Origin: a virus
Direction: 5' to 3' (one strand)
IMG/VR virus record: IMGVR_UViG_3300020473_000004
Span: 1 to 39,129 of that record
DNA: 39,129 nucleotides
Part shown: piece by piece, positions 13,829 through 21,092 of the stretch
How positions within the stretch are numbered: the stretch's first letter is position 1
Layout of the letters: every line of letters begins with the position of its first letter
Made by a program: the position numbers and the translations under genes
The notes under the pieces: model-generated
What the model saw: the letters and a program-made list of their open reading frames with translations, nothing else
The model's database searches: none
What the model was told of the DNA's origin: nothing

Positions 13829-14167
13829 ATGGCACGACAAGAAAGATATGTATATCACGACCTATTAGAACTTTTAAATTCGATAGGAGTTGCTCCCGGC
13901 AAAACAATAACATCAGCAATGGCTGCAGAAACAGTTGTCAAAAACAACCCCACAACTGATCGAATGTTAGTTTTAAATATACTGAAAGAAAACAAAATAG
14001 GATTAACAAGCACAGAAATTTGCGAAATAGCAGAAAGGGAGAAAGGGTCATTAAGACCACGTATAACAGAACTTAAAGACGCTGGACTTGTTTACAACAC
14101 AAACACACGACGAAAGCCTTTTAGTAAAACAGATAAATGCACTGAAACAATATGGAGAGCCACATGA
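13829..14167 (+). CDS. Winged-helix DNA-binding protein (112 aa)
   Basis: Residues ~45-95 look like a winged helix: VLNILKENKIGLTSTEICEIA, a second helix with GSLRPRITELKDAGLV, then a basic wing (NTNTRRKPFSKT). Proteins of this type occur beside recombination genes in many phages. It lies 3 bp after the nuclease and overlaps the annealing-protein start by ATGA. It could be a regulator or a replication accessory. Confidence 0.65.
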   Translation: MARQERYVYHDLLELLNSIGVAPGKTITSAMAAETVVKNNPTTDRMLVLNILKENKIGLTSTEICEIAEREKGSLRPRITELKDAGLVYNTNTRRKPFSKTDKCTETIWRAT

Positions 14168-14760
14168 ATAAAAATATGGAGTTATGGAATAAGGTTTGTA
14201 TATCAAGCCCTAACGTTGTCAAAAAAGCTGGTCGTTTTAGCGCAATCGACGCAATGTCGCAAGTGCAAGCCGCAACAGAACAGTTCGGGCCAGCAGGCAA
14301 AGGTTGGGGTTGGGACATAGGAGAACCGTTATTTTTTCCTGACGGTAAAACAATCATGGTCAAAATCACATTATGGCATGGCGACAAAACACAAACAGTA
14401 TGTCAATACGGTGGTGCATCGCTAGTTGATTTCAATAACAAACCAGATGATGATTGCCTTAAGAAAGCAACGACAGATGGCTTAACAAAATGTCTAAGTT
14501 ATCTAGGCTTCAATGCAGATGTGTTTCTTAATCAGTTTGACGCTAATAAATATGTAGCTGTTCAAAACAAAAAAGAATATCCAGTTCTTGAAGAGTTCGA
14601 AGCTGCCATTAACAAAGCCACAACAGTCAAAGAGTTAGATGCATTGCGTGATCAACACAAGGATGAACTTATGAAAATAGGCATCAACAAAGGTGGGCCA
14701 GCGCACAATGTATTACTTATGTTTAACGATAAAAAAGACAAACTAGAAAGAGGTAACTAA
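14164..14760 (+). CDS. Rad52/ERF-like single-strand annealing protein (198 aa)
   Basis: The start at 14164 is preferred (GGAGAG five bases ahead and ATGA overlap). The pattern LWNKV at the start, AATEQFGPAGKGWGWDIGEP, then DDDCLKKATTDGLTKCLSYLGFNADVF and FDANKY, fits the phage annealing proteins related to Rad52/Sak and ERF. It would coat and anneal single-stranded DNA made by the PD-(D/E)XK nuclease. It is followed directly by SSB. The exact subfamily cannot be settled by eye. Confidence 0.75.
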   Translation: MNKNMELWNKVCISSPNVVKKAGRFSAIDAMSQVQAATEQFGPAGKGWGWDIGEPLFFPDGKTIMVKITLWHGDKTQTVCQYGGASLVDFNNKPDDDCLKKATTDGLTKCLSYLGFNADVFLNQFDANKYVAVQNKKEYPVLEEFEAAINKATTVKELDALRDQHKDELMKIGINKGGPAHNVLLMFNDKKDKLERGN

Positions 14761-14761
14761 G

Positions 14762-15148
14762 ATGTATCAGAAACTTACTATTATAGGTCGTTTAACACGC
14801 GATGCAGATGTTAAAGACATCAACGGTAGCACAGTAGCAAACTTTTCTATTGCGGCTAGCGAGTCATGGAAGAACAAACAAACAGGCGAAAGAGAACAAC
14901 GAACAGAATATTTTGATTGCCAATGCTGGATTCCCGGTGTTACAAAGTATTTAAGTACACCAGCCGGACGAAAGGGCAACACGTTAGTAGTCACTGGCGC
15001 GTTTAGATCAAGAGAAAGAACTGACGTTACCCTATCAAACGGCAAACCATATAAAGTATGGGAGTTGCACGTTGACGCAGTCCAAGTCGTACACTCAAAG
15101 GATAGAGACAGCGAACCAAGTTCCGATTCAACCGCAGGATTTGCATGA
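14762..15148 (+). CDS. ssb: Single-stranded DNA-binding protein
   Basis: Typical SSB OB fold: LTIIGRLTRDADVKDING-x-x-VANFSIA at the start, RTEYFDCQCW in the middle, and LVVTGAFRSRER followed by KVWELHVDAVQVV. At 128 aa it is short, and the tail ends in TAGFA rather than the acidic DDDIPF tip that recruits bacterial partners. It probably protects phage ssDNA without, or with altered, host-protein docking. It starts one base after the annealing gene stop. Confidence 0.9.
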   Translation: MYQKLTIIGRLTRDADVKDINGSTVANFSIAASESWKNKQTGEREQRTEYFDCQCWIPGVTKYLSTPAGRKGNTLVVTGAFRSRERTDVTLSNGKPYKVWELHVDAVQVVHSKDRDSEPSSDSTAGFA

Positions 15149-15428
15149 GACGGTAATCAGCTTCCCCTCCGAAGGGGTTGCACCGCCAGAGATTCGGATT
15201 CATTGTGGTGGAAAGCTCTCTAAATCTCCCATAAACACCATGACGAAAGCCGTTTCTTTGGCGGTGAACATTTTAAAACATCAATCGGAGTACCAAGCGT
15301 GGCTAAAGAATTATTTGGAAAAGGAGCAAATGTTAACAGAAGACCGTCAGAAACTATTAACATTGGGCCGTTTTCCATCACTTTTTCATGGCATCCAGAA
15401 ACTGGCAAACCGTATGAAACGTTTATAG
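15072..15428 (+). CDS. Possible overlapping hypothetical protein (118 aa)
   Basis: This frame is the only long one covering 15149-15298. Its start would be a TTG at 15072, with GGGAG 8 bases ahead, 77 bp inside ssb. It overlaps the next gene by 130 bp. The stretch IRIHCGGKLSKSPINTMTKAVSLAVNILKH looks protein-like, but no family is recognised. It may start later or not be translated at all. Confidence 0.4.
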   Translation: MTQSKSYTQRIETANQVPIQPQDLHETVISFPSEGVAPPEIRIHCGGKLSKSPINTMTKAVSLAVNILKHQSEYQAWLKNYLEKEQMLTEDRQKLLTLGRFPSLFHGIQKLANRMKRL

Positions 15429-15556
15429 TTAATCGCGGTAAGCCGGGAGAGCTTAATGATGCGTTGTCACTGCTTGGTGTAGCTGTAAGTAAATTCATGC
15501 AAGGCGAAGACATCGGAAATCTAACCGTAGATGGAGAAGAGTTTTTATACGAGTAG
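15299..15556 (+). CDS. Small TSCPD-like protein (85 aa)
   Basis: GTG start with CGGAG 8 bases upstream. The central stretch INIGPFSITFSWHPETGKPYETFIVNRGKPGELNDALSLLGVAVSKF resembles the beta-alpha layout of TSCPD-type domains, which occur alone in phages and as appendages of ribonucleotide reductases. No Cys is present. The function of the stand-alone phage forms is not known. It overlaps the preceding frame heavily, and this one is the more convincing of the two. Confidence 0.6.
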   Translation: MAKELFGKGANVNRRPSETINIGPFSITFSWHPETGKPYETFIVNRGKPGELNDALSLLGVAVSKFMQGEDIGNLTVDGEEFLYE

Positions 15557-15564
15557 GAAGAGTC

Positions 15565-15795
15565 ATGTGGTCAGCAAAAGTTACTGTTATTATTGCAAGT
15601 ATATGGATGTATGATTTTCACACCCCTCACATTTTTCCAACATCTGTTGATTGTATTAACCAAGTGCAATATCACTTAGCACAATTACCTGAACAAATAC
15701 TTGTTAAAGGCGTTGGTGTTCACGCTATGGAATGTACGTGGTTGCCATATCCCGGAAAGCCGAGACCCAAATGGAACAAGAAGCTAAACCATTGA
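15565..15795 (+). CDS. Hypothetical early-end protein (76 aa)
   Basis: The N-terminus (WSAKVTVIIASIWMY) is hydrophobic and could be a signal or anchor; two Cys and several Pro and His follow. GGAAGAG precedes the ATG. No family is recognised. It overlaps the last rightward gene. Confidence 0.5.
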   Translation: MWSAKVTVIIASIWMYDFHTPHIFPTSVDCINQVQYHLAQLPEQILVKGVGVHAMECTWLPYPGKPRPKWNKKLNH

Positions 15796-15932
15796 AAACA
15801 AGCGAAGCAGAAATATACATGAGTCCACATAATTTACGTGGGATACCGTATGATGTTAATTCTGCGGGAGAACGGCTATACGATGTAGAAACGTTAGATT
15901 ACTTCTTAAACTTTTTGCTTCAAGAATGTTAA
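15771..15932 (+). CDS. Hypothetical last early gene (53 aa)
   Basis: An internal ATG at 15771 is chosen over one at 15732 because it shortens the overlap with the previous gene to 25 bp, though neither has a strong ribosome site. The protein is soluble, with SPHNLRGIPYDVNSAGERLYD and a C-terminal aromatic helix. It ends 27 bp inside the tail of the convergent metallophosphoesterase gene, so the early and late units meet here without an obvious terminator. Confidence 0.5.
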   Translation: MEQEAKPLKTSEAEIYMSPHNLRGIPYDVNSAGERLYDVETLDYFLNFLLQEC

Positions 15933-17012
15933 GTAATCGGCTGCACATTCAACATCCCAAAAAACTTGCACAAGTCCTGTTTCTGTTGTCGCGTTAGGAT
16001 CAATAACGCAAACGCAACTGCTAGCAAAGTTATGATCTTCAAAGCCCCCTACTTTTGCGTAACTATCATATTTTTTGTATCCCCCAACACGAATACAATG
16101 AGATAACATTCCGTCCTGTTGCATAACAATATTGTAACCGCTTACGTGTTTGTGTCCCGCCAACAATATGTGATCTGAATAGTGCATCTGTGCCGCTTTA
16201 CTCACGCCATGCACTAAGTTCCATTGCGAATGACCGGGAAAATCGTGTCTACAATTAACACGTATTTCTCTACCGTTTGGCAACTGCAACGCAATGCGAA
16301 CAGACCACGCTTCTAATATTCCCTGCCCCGGTATTTTCATGTAATCAAGTGGATCTCCTGTCCCTGTCCACATATCATGATTACCTTTGATTAAAAACAA
16401 CCAAGGCACTTCTGTTGCTAACCACTCAGTAAGTTGCCACGCCTGTCTTTTGCTTGTTCCTTGTTCACCATACAATCTGCTTAATCGGCCAACCCAGTTA
16501 TTTTGCAAATCACCTACGTTCCCCGCCATCATGCCCGGAGTGTTTTTAGCTATTTCAACATCACGTAATAGACTAGGCCAATCACAACCATCGTCGTCCA
16601 CATGGGGGTCTCCAAAGACAATTAATCCAACAGGACCAGATTCTTTGACTTTAATTGATATTAATTTTCTGCTTTCGTATGCTTCTGATTTACGTTTGAA
16701 ATCATGCAGTCTACGTTCTATTAACTCCGAAATCGGAATATCTTCTTCAACCAGAGATGGCGGTTCAAATATTGGTTCTTGTTCTGTTTCGTAAGACATC
16801 TGCACAATTTCTCCCCATTGTAATTTTTCATCGGGAGACAACATGCCAAGCTCGATAGCTCTATTGACTCGTCGCATTATAGTATGTCGTGATACATTTA
16901 GTTTTTTAGCCGTTGCACTAGCGCTACAACCTGATTCTCTATAGACTTTAACTACCTCTGGCAGTTGTTCGTCAATGCTAGTCTGGCGCACAGGCTTTTT
17001 CCATTGCTTCAT
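15906..17012 (-). CDS. HTH plus calcineurin-like metallophosphoesterase (368 aa)
   Basis: Residues ~18-56 form a helix-turn-helix (SASATAKKLNVSRHTIMRRVN). After a linker, a calcineurin-like phosphoesterase follows with all metal motifs: GDPH (134-137), a VGDLQNNW GD motif, KGNHD, RHDF, and GHKH. It hydrolyses phosphoester bonds. The N-terminal DNA-binding part suggests that a nucleic acid, or a regulatory role, is involved. It is the last gene of the late unit and overlaps the spanin-like lipoprotein gene by 35 bp. Confidence 0.85.
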   Translation of the reverse strand: MKQWKKPVRQTSIDEQLPEVVKVYRESGCSASATAKKLNVSRHTIMRRVNRAIELGMLSPDEKLQWGEIVQMSYETEQEPIFEPPSLVEEDIPISELIERRLHDFKRKSEAYESRKLISIKVKESGPVGLIVFGDPHVDDDGCDWPSLLRDVEIAKNTPGMMAGNVGDLQNNWVGRLSRLYGEQGTSKRQAWQLTEWLATEVPWLFLIKGNHDMWTGTGDPLDYMKIPGQGILEAWSVRIALQLPNGREIRVNCRHDFPGHSQWNLVHGVSKAAQMHYSDHILLAGHKHVSGYNIVMQQDGMLSHCIRVGGYKKYDSYAKVGGFEDHNFASSCVCVIDPNATTETGLVQVFWDVECAADYLTFLKQKV

Positions 17013-17187
17013 TGAGCAATATTACACCGCGCACAGTTTTGTCACTGTCTAACGCTGATACTCTTGGTATATTTTCTCGCCAGATTTGACACCCAGCATC
17101 AATCCTTTCGACTCCACTTAGAGAGCAGCTTGTGATCAATACGCTTGCGCATAGCATCACGAACAGCTTCAGTATGCTTACGTGCAT
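16978..17187 (-). CDS. Lipoprotein, o-spanin (Rz1)-like (69 aa)
   Basis: A hydrophobic signal (residues ~5-20) ends in the lipobox LITSC with Cys 21 as the lipidation site. The mature part has two further Cys (AGCQIW and the C-terminal KACAPD) and a DSDKTVRGVILLNEAMEKAC stretch shared with small phage lipoproteins. It overlaps the preceding TM/coiled-coil gene by 89 bp in another frame, the hallmark arrangement of Rz/Rz1 spanin genes. It probably fuses inner and outer membranes at lysis. Confidence 0.65.
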   Translation of the reverse strand: MHVSILKLFVMLCASVLITSCSLSGVERIDAGCQIWRENIPRVSALDSDKTVRGVILLNEAMEKACAPD

Positions 17188-17329
17188 CTTGTATAACCTT
17201 TTTTGTTTTAGCTATTTCTTTTATCTGCTGTTTAGCCGCACCAGCATCCATAAGATTTTTTTCACGCAACATTCCTGCAACGCTATTAAACAGCTTGAGG
17301 ATGCCGGAAGCTAAACCCAGTATATTCAT
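17099..17329 (-). CDS. Putative i-spanin (Rz)-like protein (76 aa)
   Basis: An N-terminal hydrophobic stretch (about residues 3-20) is followed by a long charged helix, DAGAAKQQIKEIAKTKKVIQDARKHTEAVRDAMRKR, suitable for a periplasmic coiled coil. The lipoprotein gene begins inside it in another frame. Size, topology and nesting suggest the inner-membrane spanin partner. The hydrophobic stretch is amphipathic rather than strong, so the call is moderate. Confidence 0.55.
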   Translation of the reverse strand: MNILGLASGILKLFNSVAGMLREKNLMDAGAAKQQIKEIAKTKKVIQDARKHTEAVRDAMRKRIDHKLLSKWSRKD

Positions 17330-17332
17330 TGT

Positions 17333-17554
17333 TTAGGATTTTGGTTTTTCAGTTGGTATATCGTCAGCGTTTTTGTTTTTACCAAAGTTACCGCTTAACA
17401 TATTTAAAACACGTAATATTGTGTTAAACACCATATCATCTGATTTAGTTGGTGTTAGCATTGTAATAGCTGTGCAGGCTGTAACAATCTGACACAAACC
17501 ATCAATATACGCACCAAAATTAGGGTGGTTGTATATGCTCATTAATGCTTCCAT
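17333..17554 (-). CDS. Small lysis-region protein, possible holin (73 aa)
   Basis: The middle ([46 protein letters not shown]) matches a widespread small phage protein type with a hydrophobic helix, a TPT-x-x-DD turn and a second helix ending in GKNKN. It sits directly before the spanin-like pair. A holin or pore role is plausible from context, but the hydrophobic segment is short. The start overlaps the preceding stop (TAATGG). Confidence 0.5.
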   Translation of the reverse strand: MEALMSIYNHPNFGAYIDGLCQIVTACTAITMLTPTKSDDMVFNTILRVLNMLSGNFGKNKNADDIPTEKPKS

Positions 17555-17850
17555 TATTTTTTACCTTTCGCTACTTTCCTTTTAATACTTTTATAACGCC
17601 CTCTACCTTCTTTTGGGCCAAACTGACCAAGTGGATTTTTTTTCTTTTCTTTTGAAACAGCTTTATTCAATGATCTGCCAGCTTTTGTTTTATTAAGGAG
17701 CCTGTTTCCTGCTTTAGTAAAGGCTGCTCCACCTTTAGTTCCTGATGTTTTCATAGAAGAAGGAGACTTAACACCACTTCCTGTCATTCGTTTAGAACTT
17801 GCTTTGTTCCTAACGGTTGAAGACCGCGTACCCGTTTTTACTCTCCGCAT
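17554..17850 (-). CDS. Lys/Arg/Ser-rich basic protein (98 aa)
   Basis: Extremely basic and low-complexity, with clusters such as KEKKKN and [12 protein letters not shown], no Cys, and few hydrophobics. It resembles DNA-condensing or virion-associated basic peptides and is one of five such genes in the late unit. It overlaps the preceding zinc-knuckle gene by 41 bp. Not recognised as a named family. Confidence 0.55.
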   Translation of the reverse strand: MRRVKTGTRSSTVRNKASSKRMTGSGVKSPSSMKTSGTKGGAAFTKAGNRLLNKTKAGRSLNKAVSKEKKKNPLGQFGPKEGRGRYKSIKRKVAKGKK

Positions 17851-18004
17851 TTCTCAATGCCTCCTTTTCTTCATAACAATCTAAATGTAAAAAGCTACCG
17901 TCTGCCATTGCAACAAAATATCTACCTTGTTTTGCATCATTCTTAGGATCTATTGTACCCCAACAATACGCACAGATTACAGACCCTCTACTACCTCGAT
18001 CCAA
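17810..18004 (-). CDS. Small treble-clef-like zinc protein (64 aa)
   Basis: CAYC near residue 11 and HLDC near residue 40 give a C-x2-C...H-x2-C metal site of the LIM/treble-clef kind. The only plausible start is a TTG at 18004, inside the tailspike tail, with GGAG seven bases upstream. It overlaps the tailspike gene by 28 bp. Function is unknown; such proteins bind DNA, RNA or protein. Confidence 0.55.
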   Translation of the reverse strand: MDRGSRGSVICAYCWGTIDPKNDAKQGRYFVAMADGSFLHLDCYEEKEALRNAESKNGYAVFNR

Positions 18005-21000
18005 AATTGCGCTCCTGCTTCAAGCCGTAGATCATTACCTGATGTAGTGCCAAATCGCACTTCAAAATAATCACCATCATACACTCTTACTAAATCACTT
18101 ATTGCGTTCAAACCTCCTGCGTGGTTCGGGCCTTGGTTAAACGCTCCTGTTGCCATCGCACAACCTCCAAACGCTTTACCGTCAGGACTCCAACCAGAAG
18201 CTCCCCAGCTAGACGCGTAATCGTCGGCTGCTTGTCTTGCGTTGCCGCCAGAATCAAAATGAATAATGCGGCAATTACCCGGCCCTACAACTGGATTGCT
18301 AGTAGCAGAACTCAATACACAACTCAAACCAACTCTCACCCATTTAACTGTGCCGTTTGATGGAATAGTAAACCTTCCCCATGTAGTTGTGGGATTGGCT
18401 GCAAACCCATCTGTATCATAAACAGTAGTAAATCTTGCTCCTATATGTATTGTTGGATTTACTATAAGAGAAGGATTAGTGCCAGTGTGATGATCGTATA
18501 ATTGCGCACCAGCAGGATAATACATCATTGCCCTTCGTGAAACTGCTTGTTTTGGATTTCTAGGACTATCGTTTTTGTATAAAAAAGGAGCGCCTTGAGA
18601 AGTATTGAAAGAATATGTGTTTCCAGTGATTGCATGATCTAAACAACTTTGACGTATCCAAAGAGCAGCTCCTGTGCCTTTCCATTGCCAATGGTTGTTT
18701 GATACTATAACACCTTCTATTGTTGGCGAACTTTGTCCTTCTCCGATCATAACGCCTACAGGGTTTGATGATCCTAAATCAGGAGCAGCAGTGTTAGAAT
18801 TATTAACAAAAATATTATTTGTAACAATAAACGATCTATGTAAGCCCGGCCCTGCACCTACGTGCGCTGGTGTGTCAGTTATGTTGCCTGCGTTTTCTGC
18901 CAGCCCTAATCCAACATTTTGCGAATCAAAATGTATACAAGAAGCCCCAGTATATGATTCCTCACGAATATACATTAAGTTGTTATTAACAAATGCTTGG
19001 TCGAACCATCCGTGAACACCACCTTTAGAACAAGCAAAATGACAGTTCATTACTTGAGCGCCTGTAATACTGTATTCTGCGTGACTGTTTATTCCAAATT
19101 CACAAGCAGTTAAACCACAGTTGACAACATATAAACCTTCTGGATCAGCAGAACTATCCGCTGTTTCACCGGGATTTGATCTACCAGCCAACTCTATACC
19201 ATTTTTGCAAAAGAAAAAGTTACAGTTTGTGACATGGTATTCAGTTGGTCGACTCCCATGAGGTAGATTTGTGCCTGTTTGCGCGCCGATATATATTCCT
19301 GATTGCGTACCAACTCTTTGTCGGTTTGTTGGTGAACCACTAGGCCAGTTATCGCCACTTATTAAACAGTTTTCAACTTTAGCTGCAGGGCAATCTATTA
19401 GTTTAATAGCACGATGCCAATACGCTTGCGGTGTTTGTCCTTGAAAATGCACTCTGTCAACATGAATTGATGGATCTACTATGCCTGCATGAAACTGCCC
19501 ACGAAAATCTAACGCATTATTTTCTGATGGGAACACATTATTTGTAATTGGCCCTGCTTCGCCACCTCCTGCTCTGGTGGTTTGTATTGTCATATCACTG
19601 ACAGTAGATTCAAAACCGTCAGCTATGCCATGAATGTGTGTACTAACACCACCTGACAAATCAATAATGAAACCACCATACTGACCAGTAAATCTAACTC
19701 TGGTTATATCCATACCAGCGCCTTTTATCCACACTGGTTTACCAGAAATTGTATGCTGTCCACTTGTAACAAAATCACCATCAGGGAAATACAACACTCC
19801 CCCTGCATTTGGAAGAGCCGCAATAGCAGCCGCTATTTCTGTAACATTATCGCGTGAACCATTTCCTACAGCGCCATGATCTAAGACGTTAACCCAACCT
19901 AAACCACTAGCGGAACCAGACGAAATGGCTTCGATGATACCGTGTTTGTTAACTGTAACAGAAGCATTAGTATACTGTGTTGGGGTTCCTGCTGTTACGG
20001 CTGCCGGCAGACCAGTTTGCTCTTTTATATTTATAACTGGATTTGAACCAAGTTGCTGATTAGTTACTTCTAATCCACCATTTGCGGCAGCAGTTACCGT
20101 GTTTGTTGTTAAAGCTGGAACGCCTGTTGTAGATGTTATATCTATAACTTGACCAAACTTGTTTAATTTAACTGCTTGCGGATACGCATACGCATTACCG
20201 TTGTTAGCAATTGTTTCGCTTATTTGGCTCAACTCTATTGTTAACGCACCGTTTGCTCCTTGGCTTCCTGACAAACCTTGTCCTACATTAACAGTGCCAC
20301 TACTACCGCCACTGCCAGCCGTTCCCGATGAAATTTTTGTAACAATACCTTTGCGATTGACTGTAACATTTGCATTAGTATATTCGAGGTCTGGCGTTAT
20401 GCCAGTTTGATCTTTTATTGATAAATTTAGTGACCCACCTTGCATATCTTGGCCGCCGTCTAAACCGCCTGACGTATCTATTCTAAAATCTTTCGATACT
20501 TTTGTGTTGTCTACAGTGGTTGCAACCCCTGTTGTTGTTCCTTCTTTTGTTGTGATTATCTTTCCTGTACTGTCAAACGCTAAATATTTATTGGCTCTTT
20601 GCGTTGCTGTATCAGTAATGTTTCTTACATTTGCATCAAATTCTGTCGGCCCAAAACCAATTTTATTGTCAACCTTGCGATCCAAATCTTGTGTGATAGC
20701 TGTCAGTTGATCTAATTGTCTGTTTAGTTCACGTATGTTAAACCCGCCAGAAGGTGGGAAATCTGTTAGGCGCGATTGCTCAATGTTTCTAGCAATAGTT
20801 ATTTTGCAGTTACTAACACCAGTGTTAAAAACAACAGTACCCGATATAAAACCACCATCATCGGCTGCGACTGTTGTTATTGTGTAATCGGTAGTAAGTC
20901 CTTTTAAAGTTGTGTCTACATAAACATCAAGGTCTTGTTCTTTGAAAAACGGAAAATTTACAGCAAAAGTTGTTTGCGGTGTATTACCGACCGTGTAACC

Positions 21001-21039
21001 GATTCTTGTATCAAGTTCTGTTATATTTAGATTTGCCAT
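17977..21039 (-). CDS. Tailspike with T7-fibre N-terminus and pectate-lyase-like beta-helix (1020 aa)
   Basis: Residues 1-~125 match the T7 tail-fibre attachment domain (TRIGYTVGNTPQTTF-x-VNFPFF, SRLTDFPPSGGFNIRELNRQLDQL). Two copies of YTNA-x-VTVN-x-x-GI-x-x-ISSG follow (~220-238 and ~356-375) as shaft modules. From ~382 a pectate_lyase_3-type right-handed beta-helix begins (VLDHGAVGNGSRDN...GGVLYFPDGDF) and runs past 800. The last ~150 residues are a separate beta domain. The protein binds the receptor and probably cuts a surface polysaccharide. GGAG precedes the ATG, and motif copy B lies 45 bases upstream. Confidence 0.9.
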   Translation of the reverse strand: MANLNITELDTRIGYTVGNTPQTTFAVNFPFFKEQDLDVYVDTTLKGLTTDYTITTVAADDGGFISGTVVFNTGVSNCKITIARNIEQSRLTDFPPSGGFNIRELNRQLDQLTAITQDLDRKVDNKIGFGPTEFDANVRNITDTATQRANKYLAFDSTGKIITTKEGTTTGVATTVDNTKVSKDFRIDTSGGLDGGQDMQGGSLNLSIKDQTGITPDLEYTNANVTVNRKGIVTKISSGTAGSGGSSGTVNVGQGLSGSQGANGALTIELSQISETIANNGNAYAYPQAVKLNKFGQVIDITSTTGVPALTTNTVTAAANGGLEVTNQQLGSNPVINIKEQTGLPAAVTAGTPTQYTNASVTVNKHGIIEAISSGSASGLGWVNVLDHGAVGNGSRDNVTEIAAAIAALPNAGGVLYFPDGDFVTSGQHTISGKPVWIKGAGMDITRVRFTGQYGGFIIDLSGGVSTHIHGIADGFESTVSDMTIQTTRAGGGEAGPITNNVFPSENNALDFRGQFHAGIVDPSIHVDRVHFQGQTPQAYWHRAIKLIDCPAAKVENCLISGDNWPSGSPTNRQRVGTQSGIYIGAQTGTNLPHGSRPTEYHVTNCNFFFCKNGIELAGRSNPGETADSSADPEGLYVVNCGLTACEFGINSHAEYSITGAQVMNCHFACSKGGVHGWFDQAFVNNNLMYIREESYTGASCIHFDSQNVGLGLAENAGNITDTPAHVGAGPGLHRSFIVTNNIFVNNSNTAAPDLGSSNPVGVMIGEGQSSPTIEGVIVSNNHWQWKGTGAALWIRQSCLDHAITGNTYSFNTSQGAPFLYKNDSPRNPKQAVSRRAMMYYPAGAQLYDHHTGTNPSLIVNPTIHIGARFTTVYDTDGFAANPTTTWGRFTIPSNGTVKWVRVGLSCVLSSATSNPVVGPGNCRIIHFDSGGNARQAADDYASSWGASGWSPDGKAFGGCAMATGAFNQGPNHAGGLNAISDLVRVYDGDYFEVRFGTTSGNDLRLEAGAQFWIEVVEGL

Positions 21040-21083
21040 TCTCTACTCCGTTTACGAAAATGCCCAAGAGAAACCTTTATATA

Positions 21084-21092
21084 TACGCACAA
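21084..21092 (-). promoter_or_regulatory. TTGTGCGTA boundary motif, copy B
   Basis: Read leftward, this motif abuts the stop codon of the 1116-aa core protein and runs on as TATATATAAAGG, 45 bases before the tailspike ATG. It shares 15 of 18 positions with copy A. The AT-rich TATATA could serve as a -10 element of a tailspike promoter. Confidence 0.5.
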
